64,000 nucleotides of DNA from Lishizhenia tianjinensis (lineage in GTDB: Bacteria; Bacteroidota; Bacteroidia; Flavobacteriales_D; Crocinitomicaceae): the NCBI RefSeq assembly GCF_900116425.1, contig NZ_FPAS01000006.1, positions 203,365-267,364 of the forward strand, written 5' to 3'. The notes under the pieces were generated by a model. It did not search any database, was not told the DNA's origin, and saw nothing but the letters and a program-made list of their open reading frames with translations. The first letter of the stretch is position 1. Each line of letters starts with the position of its first letter. The position numbers were made by a program, and so were the translations under genes. Of the stretch, positions 53,040-63,944 are shown piece by piece.

Positions 53040-55721
53040 TTAGGACAAATTTGGGCGGAGCCACTTTTCCATTTCTTCGAAAGATTTTCCTTTACGGTCG
53101 GCAATACTTTGTACTTGTTCTTCGGTTATTTTTCCAACCCCAAAATATTTGGCTTGCGGATGGGCAAAATACCACCCAGAAACTGAAGCTGTTGGCAACA
53201 TCGCCAAACTCTCCGTTAAACTCACCCCTGTTAATTCCGTTGCATTTAACAATTCAAACAAAGTTTCTTTTTCCGTATGATCTGGACAAGCCGGATAACC
53301 TGGCGCTGGACGAATACCTTGGTACTTTTCTTTGATCAAAGCTTCATTATCTAAGCTTTCATTCGCAGCATAGCCCCAATGCTCTCTACGAACATCTTGG
53401 TGCAATTTCTCAGCGAAAGCCTCTGCCAATCTATCCGCCAAAGCTTTCAACATAATAGAATTGTAATCGTCGTGATCTGCCTCAAAAGCTTTCACTCTTT
53501 CATCTATTCCAATTCCTGTAGTTACTACAAATGCACCAATGTAATCCTCTAAACCACTTTCTTTAGGTGCAACAAAATCACTCAAGGCTAAATTGTCTGC
53601 ATTGGCCGACTTCTTTAATTGTTGGCGCAAGGTATGTTGCACGGCCAAGACTTCTGATCGCGTTTCATCTTTGTAAATCTCTATATCATCTCCTACAGTG
53701 TTGGCAGGAAATAAACCAAAAACCGCTTTGGCTTGCAACCATTTTTCATCAACAATTTGCTTGAGCATGGCTCTGGCATCTTCATAAAGCTTTGTTGCAG
53801 CCTCACCCACTATTTCATCTTCTAAAATTCTTGGGAAGGGACCTGCAAGTTCCCATGTTTGAAAGAAAGGTGTCCAATCAATAAAATCTACTAATTCTTC
53901 TAAACTGTAGTCTTCAAAATGATGCACTCCCAATTGTTTTGGGGTATAAACATCTTCAGCTTTCCAAGAAATATTCATCTTATTGGCTTGTGCCTGCGTT
54001 AAGGGCAAGTAAGTTTTACGCCCTCTATTTTTAGCGTGATGATCTCTTAATTTCTTGTATTCTGCTTTCACGTTGGCCACATAATCTGCCTTTCGTTGTC
54101 CCAATAAACTTTCAACAACGGTTACAGACCTTGAAGCATCTAAAACGTGTACAGTTTGATCATTCTGATAGTTCTCCTCAATTTTAACAGCTGTATGCAC
54201 GCGAGAAGTTGTAGCACCTCCTATCATCAAAGGAATTTTCAAATCTGCTCGTTGCATTTCTTTGGCTACTGTGACCATTTCATCTAAGGAAGGGGTAATT
54301 AAACCGCTCAAACCAATGACATCTACATTTTCTTTGATAGCCGTTTCTATAATTTTTTCAGCGCTCACCATCACGCCTAAATCAATCACGTCATAGTTGT
54401 TACAACCCAATACAACTCCCACAATATTTTTACCGATGTCGTGCACATCACCTTTTACGGTTGCCATCAATACTTTTCCTGCAGCGGATTGTACGCCATC
54501 TTTTTCGGCTTCTATATAGGGTAACAAATAGGCTACCGCCTTCTTCATTACACGTGCTGATTTCACAACTTGGGGCAAGAACATTTTTCCTGAACCAAAA
54601 AGATCTCCCACCACGTTCATCCCATCCATCAATGGTCCTTCAATGACTTGTATGGGTCGATCAAATTTCTGTCTACATTCTTCCGTATCTTCCTCTATAA
54701 ATTCAACTATACCTTTTACTAGGGCATGCTCTAATCGCTTTTCTACTGTAGTTTCTCTCCACGACAAATCCTTTTCCTTTTTCTTACCATCCCCTTTTAC
54801 GGTTTCAGCAAAATCTAAAAGACGCTCAGTTGCATCTGGTCTTCTGTTGAGAAGCACATCTTCAACATAGGTTAAAAGCTCCTTGTCAATATCGTCATAC
54901 ACCTCCAACATAGAAGGGTTTACAATACCCATATCCATCCCGTGCTGTATACCGTGGTATAAGAAAGCAGAGTGCATGGCTTCACGCACAGAATTATTTC
55001 CTCTGAATGAAAAAGAAACATTGGAAACACCTCCAGAAACATGGGCTCCCGGTAAATTTTCTCTTATCCATTTAGTTGCTCTAAAGAAGTCTAGCGCATT
55101 GTTATTATGCTCTTCCATCCCTGTAGCAACTGGGAAAATATTAGGGTCAAAAATGATGTCTTGAGGTGGGAATTTTACCTTTTCAACAAGGATATCGTAG
55201 GATCTTTTACAAATTTCAACCCTTCGTTCATAGCTATCTGCCTGACCATTTTCATCGAAGGCCATGACAATTACAGCCGCTCCAAATCTCTTAATGGTCT
55301 TGGCTTGATAAATAAAATTCTCTTCACCCTCTTTTAAGGAAATGGAATTGACAACACCTTTACCTTGTATACATTTTAACCCAGCAACGATGATTTCCCA
55401 TTTGGATGAATCTACCATAATGGGAACACGTGCGATGTCTGGTTCAGAAGCGATAAGGTTTAGGAATTTAGTCATAGCTTCTACACCATCTAACATTCCC
55501 TCATCCATGTTCACATCTATGATTTGGGCTCCACCTTCTACCTGTTCTAAGGCTACAGACAAAGCTTCCTCATAATTTTCTTCCTGTATGAGTCGTAAAA
55601 ACTTACGAGACCCCGTAACATTGGTACGCTCTCCTATATTGATGAAGTTTGCCGCTTCATTGACTATCAAAGGTTCTAAACCTGAAAGTTTTAAAGGAGG
55701 TAAATTGTGTAAGTTAGACAT
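53040..55721 (-). CDS. metH: Cobalamin-dependent methionine synthase, C-terminal part (pterin, B12 and activation domains)
   Basis: This 893-residue protein provides the methyl-tetrahydrofolate-binding, cobalamin-binding and SAM reactivation parts of methionine synthase. It begins KLSGLEPL, close to the pterin domain start, with [14 protein letters not shown]. The B12 site is DVHDIGKNI, with the His that ligates cobalt. The C-terminal activation domain has [15 protein letters not shown]. It overlaps the N-terminal metH gene by 8 bases in another frame, and the split falls exactly at the linker between domains. The pair probably assembles one enzyme. Confidence 0.94.
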   Translation of the reverse strand: MSNLHNLPPLKLSGLEPLIVNEAANFINIGERTNVTGSRKFLRLIQEENYEEALSVALEQVEGGAQIIDVNMDEGMLDGVEAMTKFLNLIASEPDIARVPIMVDSSKWEIIVAGLKCIQGKGVVNSISLKEGEENFIYQAKTIKRFGAAVIVMAFDENGQADSYERRVEICKRSYDILVEKVKFPPQDIIFDPNIFPVATGMEEHNNNALDFFRATKWIRENLPGAHVSGGVSNVSFSFRGNNSVREAMHSAFLYHGIQHGMDMGIVNPSMLEVYDDIDKELLTYVEDVLLNRRPDATERLLDFAETVKGDGKKKEKDLSWRETTVEKRLEHALVKGIVEFIEEDTEECRQKFDRPIQVIEGPLMDGMNVVGDLFGSGKMFLPQVVKSARVMKKAVAYLLPYIEAEKDGVQSAAGKVLMATVKGDVHDIGKNIVGVVLGCNNYDVIDLGVMVSAEKIIETAIKENVDVIGLSGLITPSLDEMVTVAKEMQRADLKIPLMIGGATTSRVHTAVKIEENYQNDQTVHVLDASRSVTVVESLLGQRKADYVANVKAEYKKLRDHHAKNRGRKTYLPLTQAQANKMNISWKAEDVYTPKQLGVHHFEDYSLEELVDFIDWTPFFQTWELAGPFPRILEDEIVGEAATKLYEDARAMLKQIVDEKWLQAKAVFGLFPANTVGDDIEIYKDETRSEVLAVQHTLRQQLKKSANADNLALSDFVAPKESGLEDYIGAFVVTTGIGIDERVKAFEADHDDYNSIMLKALADRLAEAFAEKLHQDVRREHWGYAANESLDNEALIKEKYQGIRPAPGYPACPDHTEKETLFELLNATELTGVSLTESLAMLPTASVSGWYFAHPQAKYFGVGKITEEQVQSIADRKGKSFEEMEKWLRPNLS

Positions 55722-56781
55722 TTTCTTTTCGCGTTCTTGGGTTATACACTTTGGCTAAATCAGCGATTACTTTTATGTGCTCAGGAGTAGTTCCGCAGCA
55801 ACCACCTATGATGTTTACCAATCCTTCTTCCAAATATTCTTTGATTTGCTCACCCATAATTTCTGGGGTTTCGTCATAGGCTCCAAATTCATTGGGTAAA
55901 CCCGCATTGGGGTGTGCGCTCACATAAAACGGAGCTTTTTTATCCAGTACTTGCAAGTATTGACGTAAATCTGAAGCACCTAAAGCACAATTTAAACCTA
56001 TGCTGATTAAGGGCATATGCGACATAGAAATCAAGAAACTTTCTGTAGTTTGCCCAGTTAATGTTCTACCCGAAGCATCGGTAATGGTTCCTGATACCAT
56101 AATTGGAAGTTCAACTCCCAACTCTTCATACACTACATCTATGGCATATAAAGCTGCCTTTGCATTCAGGGTATCGAATACTGTTTCCACCAAAAGAAGA
56201 TCGGCTCCTCCGTAAATTAAGCCCAAAGCTTGTTGTTTGTAGGCTACAACCAATTCATCAAAAGTGATGGCTCTATATCCAGGATCATTTACATCAGGAG
56301 AAATACTTGCAGTTCTGTTGGTTGGTCCTATAGAACCTGCTACGAACCTTGGTTTTCCTGGTTCCTTGGCAGTGAATTCATCTGCAATTTCCCTTGCTAA
56401 ATTGGCAGAGTAGTAGTTAATATCATCTACAAAATCCTCCAAATGATAATCGGCTTGTGCAATGGTTGTTCCTGAAAATGTATTGGTTTCACAAATGTCT
56501 GCTCCTGCCTCGAAATATTGGCTATGAATTTCCTTAATAATATCTGGGCGAGTTAATGATAGCAGGTCATTATTTCCCTTTAAAGAAGCTTCGTGATTCT
56601 CGAACCAATTTTTACGAAAATCATCCTCGGTAAGTTTATGTCGCTGTATCATGGTACCCATAGCACCATCTAGTACAAGCAAACGCTCTTCTAACAAACG
56701 CCCAATTAATGCATTTGTAGTTTTGATTCTTTCTTTATCTTTTGTAGACAAAGAAAGTTGGGTAATATCAATTTTATCCAT
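55714..56781 (-). CDS. metH: Methionine synthase, N-terminal part (homocysteine methyltransferase domain)
   Basis: The 355-residue protein is the zinc-dependent homocysteine-binding barrel of MetH. Evidence is [16 protein letters not shown] at the start, the first zinc Cys in [15 protein letters not shown] and the [11 protein letters not shown] motif with the two other zinc Cys. The product ends soon after this barrel, at the linker to the pterin domain, which is carried by the next gene. The two overlap by 8 bases in different frames. A SAM-I riboswitch lies upstream, so both are probably repressed by SAM. Confidence 0.94.
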   Translation of the reverse strand: MDKIDITQLSLSTKDKERIKTTNALIGRLLEERLLVLDGAMGTMIQRHKLTEDDFRKNWFENHEASLKGNNDLLSLTRPDIIKEIHSQYFEAGADICETNTFSGTTIAQADYHLEDFVDDINYYSANLAREIADEFTAKEPGKPRFVAGSIGPTNRTASISPDVNDPGYRAITFDELVVAYKQQALGLIYGGADLLLVETVFDTLNAKAALYAIDVVYEELGVELPIMVSGTITDASGRTLTGQTTESFLISMSHMPLISIGLNCALGASDLRQYLQVLDKKAPFYVSAHPNAGLPNEFGAYDETPEIMGEQIKEYLEEGLVNIIGGCCGTTPEHIKVIADLAKVYNPRTRKENV

Positions 56782-56838
56782 AGTCTAAATTTAGTCTATG
56801 CAACCCCACTAATCACCAGAAATAATATTGTATCAATA

Positions 56839-56943
56839 CTTATTTTCATCTATAAAATAGACTGGAATTAGCACCGAAATCGATTAGAAATCGAAAGGTT
56901 GCTAAGGTATCATAGGGCCATTCCCTCCTCCTTTCTTAATAAG
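56839..56943 (-). ncRNA. SAM-I (S-box) riboswitch upstream of metH
   Basis: The minus-strand RNA has P1 CUUAUU / AAUAAG, the conserved core AAGGAGGAGGG, UGGCCCUAUGAUACC, UUAGCAACC, the P3 hairpin and GGUGCUAAUUCCAG. These agree with the SAM-I consensus. SAM binding would lower metH expression. GGUUGC at 56800-56805, 19 bases before the start codon, is complementary to the aptamer GCAACC and may form the expression platform. Confidence 0.95.
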
Positions 56944-56964
56944 TTTATGTTTAAGAACTTAAGG

Positions 56965-56972
56965 CAAAGATA
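56965..56972 (-). promoter_or_regulatory. Promoter -7 element of the metH riboswitch transcript
   Basis: On the minus strand TATCTTTG matches TAnnTTTG and lies 21 bases before the aptamer start, consistent with a transcript that begins just ahead of it. No clear TTG is found 17-23 bases upstream of it. Confidence 0.5.
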
Positions 56973-57003
56973 ATTGAAATTATCACATGCACTTTATATC
57001 TAT

Positions 57004-57033
57004 AAAAAAAGGAGCTCAAAATGAACTCCTTTT
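57004..57033 (-). terminator. Terminator after the ferredoxin gene
   Basis: AAAGGAGTTC / GAGCTCCTTT with one mismatch and a 5-base loop has a T run on the minus strand, just beyond the ferredoxin stop. Confidence 0.85.
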
Positions 57034-57037
57034 AAAT

Positions 57038-57361
57038 TTATGCTTCTGGCGCTAATCGTAAGACTACACCATCCAAATCATCATTTATGTGCAGCTGGCA
57101 TCCTAACCTACTATTTTCTTCCACATGAAAAGCTTGGTCTAACATGTCTAGCTCATCATCCGATTGCTCAGGTAATTCGTGATCACTTTCTAAGTAACAC
57201 TGACAAGACGCACACATCGCCATTCCACCACATGTACCCTCTACAGGTAACTCATATGATTTACATACTTCCATGACATTCATGTTCATATCTGTAGGCG
57301 CTTCTAACTCGTGTGCTACACCCTCTCTATCAATAATTGTGATTGTAATTGTATCAGCCAT
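57038..57361 (-). CDS. [2Fe-2S] ferredoxin, adrenodoxin type
   Basis: The 107-residue electron carrier has cysteines at 44, 50, 53 and 88 in a C-x5-C-x2-C-x34-C pattern that matches adrenodoxin-type ferredoxins, with an additional Cys at 55. Acidic residues surround the cluster. TAATTTTG, a promoter-like box, lies 17 bases before the start. A ferredoxin-NADP reductase is encoded in the same window at 24 kb, so the pair could work together. It is separated from the upstream gldN paralog by 76 bases. Confidence 0.93.
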   Translation of the reverse strand: MADTITITIIDREGVAHELEAPTDMNMNVMEVCKSYELPVEGTCGGMAMCASCQCYLESDHELPEQSDDELDMLDQAFHVEENSRLGCQLHINDDLDGVVLRLAPEA

Positions 57362-57437
57362 CTTATTTAATTGTTCAACAAAATTAATGAAAGCTTAGAA
57401 TTAATCTTTGATAGAAATCAATATTGTCGCTAAAATT

Positions 57438-58421
57438 TTAATACGACCAAAAGTCATGTTCCAAATTTCTTATCTCTTCTGTTATTTGCTCTGCTTGAAG
57501 AAGTGCATCAACACCAACTCTATATGTACTGATATCTCTATCATAAACATTACTTTCTTTAATTATCGTAGATGCAAAACGCCTTTTCCAAAACAAATCG
57601 TCGTAACTCATCCATTGCGCATCATTTTTTTCATTATAAACAAGGTAATTATTGAAAGCATATCTGCACTCTGGAAAATACAACCAAAACAATTCCTTTT
57701 TACCCGTAATCCTTCCTTGTGCATCACGGACATAAATTTCTGGTGCTATTCCAATTATTCTCACATCCAAGGTTGAAGTCTCCTTGTTAAAAAACCAATC
57801 TTCTTTTAACTTGTAAGAAACAATATCTTTTGAAGAATAAGGCATCATTTCTCGAGGTGGATATACTAAGTTTCCGTATTGGTCTATAGAATCATACCCA
57901 TAGATATCCACGTAAGGTACGTCTGATTCTTCACCAAACATATACAGATAAAACGACAATTCCTCTCTATACACAGAATCTGAATTATAATTCCCTCCTG
58001 CTTTTGGTAAGATGGGATATTTGAATTGGTCTCCATCTGTAATCGTGTAGGCTACCGGATTGTAGGGACTGTAAACTGTAATATTTCCAGCTAGGATTTC
58101 TGTTTTAATTACTGTCCACAAACTCCAATGTGTATTATGGCGTATCCAATTTCCATCGCTATCATAACCATCCAATGGGTAATACATACTATGATTTAAC
58201 TTTTGACGCATATCTAAACTACGCCAAACTCGTTTACTCCAAACTACGTCAGCCTCTCTTTGGTAATCATAGGGAATCAATCTTTTTGTAGGTATGGTTG
58301 TTCTCATTACAGGTCCATCGATTATTCCTTGGTTAGCATTGATTGGACCGGGTTGTGCTTCACCTAATAAAGGAAGAACTAAAACAACTATAAATAGAGA
58401 TACGTTTCTAATAACTTGCAT
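57438..58421 (-). CDS. gldN: GldN paralog (second copy)
   Basis: The 327-residue exported protein is very similar to the neighbouring GldN over its whole length (blocks PTKRLIPYDY, KRVWRSLDMRQKL, ILAGNITVYSPYNP, DDLFWKRRFAST and RVGVDALLQAEQITEEIRN). It has a signal peptide ending EAQPG. GldN forms part of the periplasmic ring of the T9SS with GldK. F. johnsoniae also has a second copy, GldO. It lies 131 bases downstream of gldN, with a strong terminator between, so it is probably expressed at a different level. No promoter was found in the gap. Confidence 0.93.
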   Translation of the reverse strand: MQVIRNVSLFIVVLVLPLLGEAQPGPINANQGIIDGPVMRTTIPTKRLIPYDYQREADVVWSKRVWRSLDMRQKLNHSMYYPLDGYDSDGNWIRHNTHWSLWTVIKTEILAGNITVYSPYNPVAYTITDGDQFKYPILPKAGGNYNSDSVYREELSFYLYMFGEESDVPYVDIYGYDSIDQYGNLVYPPREMMPYSSKDIVSYKLKEDWFFNKETSTLDVRIIGIAPEIYVRDAQGRITGKKELFWLYFPECRYAFNNYLVYNEKNDAQWMSYDDLFWKRRFASTIIKESNVYDRDISTYRVGVDALLQAEQITEEIRNLEHDFWSY

Positions 58422-58503
58422 AACATCTTGAATTTAACGGTTAATACTCTTTGATATATAACACATTAACTCAAGTCGGTTACGCACACTAAAGTTTCGA
58501 CAC

Positions 58504-58533
58504 AAAAAAAGGGAGAAGTTACCTTCTCCCTTT
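58504..58533 (-). terminator. Terminator between the two gldN genes
   Basis: An 11-bp stem AAAGGGAGAAG / CTTCTCCCTTT with a 4-base loop has its T run on the minus strand. It lies after the first gldN stop and before the paralog. Confidence 0.92.
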
Positions 58534-58552
58534 CCAAATTATTTCGTTTCAA

Positions 58553-59542
58553 TTAGAACGACCAAACATCATGTTCAATATTCCTAATCTCTTCTGTAAT
58601 CTTTTGAGATTCTAAAAGTGCATCAACACCAACTCTGTATTTCTCGATGTCTCTGTCGTAAACATTACTTCTCTTATCAATAGTTGAAGCAAATCTACGT
58701 TTCCAGAATAAATCGTCGAAACTCATCCAACGTGCATCATTGTGCTCATTGTATACAAAGTAGTTGTTAAATACATATCTACACTCTGGGAAATACAACC
58801 AGAATAACTCTTTTTTACCTGTGATGAAACCATTGTTGTCTTTCTCAAAAATCACTGGAGCAATTCCAATAATTCTTACATCCAAAATAGATCTTTCTTT
58901 GTCGAAGAAGTAATCTTCTTTCAATCTGTATTGAACGATATCCTTAGACATGTAATAGTTTGTATCACGGTCTGGGTAAACTAAGTTCCCCTGAGCATCC
59001 ACAGAATCCCATCCATCTGCACCTGTAAAAGGTACATCAGACTCTTCTCCTAACGTTGCTAAATACAAATTAATTTCTTCTCTGTATTTTGCATCTGTAC
59101 GGTAATTTTTACCATCCGCAGGAAGAATAGGATACTTAAATTGATCCCCATCTCTCATCGTGTACAATAAAGGATTGTAAGGAGAGTATACCGTTAGGTT
59201 ACCTGCCAAAATCCCTGTTCTGATGATTGTCCATAAACTCCAACGTGAAGCATTTCTAATCCAGTTCCCTTCAGAATCAAATTCATCCATTGGGAAGTAT
59301 AGGGGATGGTTCATCTTCTCGCGAAGATCAATCGTTCTCCACACACGTTTACTCCAAATAACATCCGCTTCTCTTACGTATTCGTAAGGAATAAGTCTTT
59401 TCGTTGGAATGTTCGTTTGGATATAAACTCCATCGATGATACCTGTTTCTGGTCTAGTATGTAGGGGTCCAGCATCTACTTGCGCTGTAACCGTACCTGC
59501 TAAACACAATACAGATAATACACTAACAATTAAACCTTTCAT
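58553..59542 (-). CDS. gldN: Type IX secretion/gliding motility protein GldN
   Basis: GldN is the periplasmic partner of GldK in the T9SS ring. The 329-residue product has a signal peptide (MKGLIVSVLSVLCLAG, ending TAQV) and the family blocks QTNIPTKRLIPYEYVREADVIWSKRVWR, PYNPLLYTMRDGDQFKYPIL, KELFWLYFPECRY and DDLFWKRRFAST. It directly follows gldM (gap 17 bases). The last codons are EHDVWSF. A terminator follows, then a second GldN-type gene. Confidence 0.96.
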   Translation of the reverse strand: MKGLIVSVLSVLCLAGTVTAQVDAGPLHTRPETGIIDGVYIQTNIPTKRLIPYEYVREADVIWSKRVWRTIDLREKMNHPLYFPMDEFDSEGNWIRNASRWSLWTIIRTGILAGNLTVYSPYNPLLYTMRDGDQFKYPILPADGKNYRTDAKYREEINLYLATLGEESDVPFTGADGWDSVDAQGNLVYPDRDTNYYMSKDIVQYRLKEDYFFDKERSILDVRIIGIAPVIFEKDNNGFITGKKELFWLYFPECRYVFNNYFVYNEHNDARWMSFDDLFWKRRFASTIDKRSNVYDRDIEKYRVGVDALLESQKITEEIRNIEHDVWSF

Positions 59543-59559
59543 ATCCTTTATCCTTTAAT

Positions 59560-61305
<1,746 letters not shown>

Positions 61306-61380
61306 GACTTTTTAAATTTTTATAGTTTCTAATTAATTAATGCGCCGTTACATGAAAGTAACAACCGTATTTACTAAATA

Positions 61381-62205
61381 TTAACCTTTAGTAATCGTCA
61401 TAGCTTTTAACATGTTACCGTAAACTGAGTTCAAGTCAGTTAAGTTCTTAGATAACATTGCCATATTCTCTTTGTATAATTTTGTATCCTTCGCAGAGTC
61501 AGAAAGGTTTTGCATCATTTCTGTTACTTGTGCTTGGAATTTCTCAGTTGCTTCTAAGTGAGAAGAAGAACCTTTCAATTGTAATTCGTAAACATTGTTC
61601 AATGCTGCCAAGTTCTTAGAAACTTTTTGCATTTGCTCACCGAATGACTCACCTTCTTTTTGAGTAGATGTCATACCTGCGATAGAAGCAGAAGCTCTTT
61701 CGTAAGACTCAGACAATTTAGATACTCTTTCAGAAGCAGACTTCAAGCTATCAACGTAAGAATCTGTAGCAGCTGCTGCAGAAGTAACACCTTTCAATTG
61801 TGCAGCGTTATCTCCTAAAGCTCTCATTCCGTCTCCTAAACGCTCTAATAACGCTCCGTCGATTTTCGCTTCTTCTAACATTTTGTCTAACTCAGCTGTA
61901 ACACCAGTTCCTCCAGAAACACCACCACGGCTTCTTCCTGCTACTGGTAAGTTATCGTGATCAAAATCATCTTCGTGACCTAACGCTAACTCTGGGTATA
62001 CTAACTCCCAGTTTGGATCTTCATGTATAGGCTCAAATGCCGAGAATATGAAGATAATTGCCTCTGTTCCTAAACCAATGATCAACATTGGACCTGCACC
62101 TGGCCAGTGCATGATTTTAAATAATGCACCAACAATTACCACTGCCGCACCGAATCCGTACAATTTCGCCATAAAGGCTTTCCACGCTTTACTTCCTGGT
62201 TTCAT
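61381..62205 (-). CDS. gldL: Type IX secretion/gliding motility motor protein GldL
   Basis: GldL forms a pentamer around two GldM helices and conducts protons. The 274-residue protein has two membrane helices (about 12-33 and 38-57). The conserved KIMHWPGAGPMLIIGLGTEAIIFIFSAFEP stretch contains the functionally important Glu of the second helix. The remaining 190 residues are cytoplasmic and helical. It follows gldK by 82 bases, and that gap has a hairpin. gldM follows after 75 bases. Confidence 0.96.
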   Translation of the reverse strand: MKPGSKAWKAFMAKLYGFGAAVVIVGALFKIMHWPGAGPMLIIGLGTEAIIFIFSAFEPIHEDPNWELVYPELALGHEDDFDHDNLPVAGRSRGGVSGGTGVTAELDKMLEEAKIDGALLERLGDGMRALGDNAAQLKGVTSAAAATDSYVDSLKSASERVSKLSESYERASASIAGMTSTQKEGESFGEQMQKVSKNLAALNNVYELQLKGSSSHLEATEKFQAQVTEMMQNLSDSAKDTKLYKENMAMLSKNLTDLNSVYGNMLKAMTITKG

Positions 62206-62229
62206 AGTTTTCCTTTTGTTTTTAGTTTA

Positions 62230-62259
62230 CTCTCTCCGCGTAACCACCCTTGGAGAGAG
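62230..62259 (-). promoter_or_regulatory. Intercistronic hairpin between gldK and gldL
   Basis: CTCTCTCC (62230-62237) and GGAGAGAG (62252-62259) form a perfect 8-bp stem with a 14-base loop, 25 bases upstream of the gldL start. No T tract follows. It may set gldK versus gldL expression through mRNA stability or partial read-through; this is an inference. Confidence 0.4.
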
Positions 62260-62287
62260 GGATTATTATTTGTTTTGATTTGTTTGC

Positions 62288-63832
62288 TTATCTCAATTGA
62301 AGATCTTGATCTAACTCTTCTCCACCTTCAGCTTCAAAATCTCTACCACCTCTACCAAGGTGAGATTGAACTGATCTAGTACCGATGTAAGACTTCGCTG
62401 TATCTTGGTACTCATAAGTTCTTGTACTTGTTTGTAAGTAGAAACCTATATCTTTCCAAGAACCACCTCTAATTACTTTACGCTTTTGTGATGGTGGATC
62501 CCAGTCCATAGCATCGTAACGGTAATCAGAACTTAAGTCGTTAGAGAATTCGTACATAGACTCATCGTATGCTGTCTCACACCATTCTGCAACGTTTCCA
62601 GCCATACAGTATAATCCCCAACCATTCGGGTTGTAAGAGTATGCTTTCACTGTGTAGAAACCTCCATCTTGGAAGTAACGTCCACGCATAGGCTTAAAGT
62701 TACCTAAGAAACATCCTGATTCATTTCTGATATAAGGACCACCCCATGGGTATGGAGAACCATCTAAATCACCTCTAGCTGCTCTTTCCCATTCAGATTC
62801 ATTTGGCAATCTGAAATCAGAAACAAAAACTTCTCCCATAGACACCAACCAAGAGTTTAACAATTGTGTTCTCCACACGTTAAACGCTTTTGCTTGTGTC
62901 CAAGTAATTCCAACTACTGGGTAGTTATCGTAAGCTACGTGCCAGAAGTAATTTTTTGTTTGCTCATCGTTGTATGAGTAAGTGAAATCACGGATCCAAA
63001 CTAAAGTATCTGGATATACTTGAATCTCCTCATCGATAATAAAACGCTGACGATTTTCGTGACCTCTAATAGCGTTGTCCTGTCCTTTTTTGTTGAAGTA
63101 TCCTAAATCAAGGTCTTTACCTTGTGGATCTCTTGTAAAAGGATGATCAGGAGTTTTTAACGTTCTGTGATCCTCATCTAAAACTACACCTTGGTAATCT
63201 CTTCCATCAGGCTTGATGTGAACTTCACCTCTTTTTGCAGCTTCACGTAAATCGATCCAGTAGTACTTAAATCTTAACTTACGCGTATCGATTTCTTTTC
63301 TTTTGTAGTATCTCTCTGACTGTGGGTAGTACATATCAATTACCAACGGAACGATATCCGGGTTTTGGTAACTAAATTCTTTATCCCAGTTCAAAGCAAA
63401 CTGCTCTCTAGAGAAAATACGATCAGAAGGGTCGTAATCTACCCATTCCAAAGCACCTTCGTCAAAGTACATGTCTTGATAGTTGATGAATTGCTCAGCT
63501 TCATCATCTTCACTCAATCCTTCGTAAATTTTTTCACGAGCAATAGAGTCACGTACCCAATATACGAACTGACGGTATTCGTTATTCGTAATCTCCGTCT
63601 GATCCATATAGAATGCAGGAACGGAAACTGTTTTCGCTACCGTCTGGTGCATAAATGGTACATCTTGATCACTTTGTCCCATAGTGTAAGAACCAGATGG
63701 AATGTATACCATACCTAAAGGAATTTCAGGATAATACACACCACGATTCAAAACACCAGTTAAGTGACCTGTTCTCGTGTTACACGATATCAATATCGCA
63801 CTAACAAAACCTAATAACAACAGTTTTTTCAT
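62288..63832 (-). CDS. gldK: Type IX secretion/gliding motility lipoprotein GldK
   Basis: GldK is the outer-membrane-attached lipoprotein that forms the periplasmic ring of the T9SS with GldN. The 514-residue protein has a lipobox at Cys17 (AILISCN) and a formylglycine-enzyme-like (SUMF1) fold: IPLGMVYIPSGSYTMGQSDQD, TEITNNEYRQFVYW, YPVVGITWTQAKAFNVW, LPNESEWERAARG and the C-terminal RGGSWKDIGFYLQTSTRTY. The usual sulfatase-modifying cysteines are not seen at their positions, as is normal for GldK. It leads the operon gldK-gldL-gldM-gldN. Confidence 0.96.
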   Translation of the reverse strand: MKKLLLLGFVSAILISCNTRTGHLTGVLNRGVYYPEIPLGMVYIPSGSYTMGQSDQDVPFMHQTVAKTVSVPAFYMDQTEITNNEYRQFVYWVRDSIAREKIYEGLSEDDEAEQFINYQDMYFDEGALEWVDYDPSDRIFSREQFALNWDKEFSYQNPDIVPLVIDMYYPQSERYYKRKEIDTRKLRFKYYWIDLREAAKRGEVHIKPDGRDYQGVVLDEDHRTLKTPDHPFTRDPQGKDLDLGYFNKKGQDNAIRGHENRQRFIIDEEIQVYPDTLVWIRDFTYSYNDEQTKNYFWHVAYDNYPVVGITWTQAKAFNVWRTQLLNSWLVSMGEVFVSDFRLPNESEWERAARGDLDGSPYPWGGPYIRNESGCFLGNFKPMRGRYFQDGGFYTVKAYSYNPNGWGLYCMAGNVAEWCETAYDESMYEFSNDLSSDYRYDAMDWDPPSQKRKVIRGGSWKDIGFYLQTSTRTYEYQDTAKSYIGTRSVQSHLGRGGRDFEAEGGEELDQDLQLR

Positions 63833-63944
63833 TCTACCTCATTTTATTTTCCGAATCTCATCAACTTTCTACAGGATCAATTGGGATGATTATAACGGAA
63901 ACAATGTATATATGGTTACAACAATTTCTAAATAATCTTTATTT

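Noticed and set aside
55714..55721. metH break as a pseudogene or frameshift
   Set aside because: Both parts have intact motifs and clear start and stop codons, and the split is at the domain linker. A natural split is the better reading, although one-base sequencing error cannot be excluded without reads.
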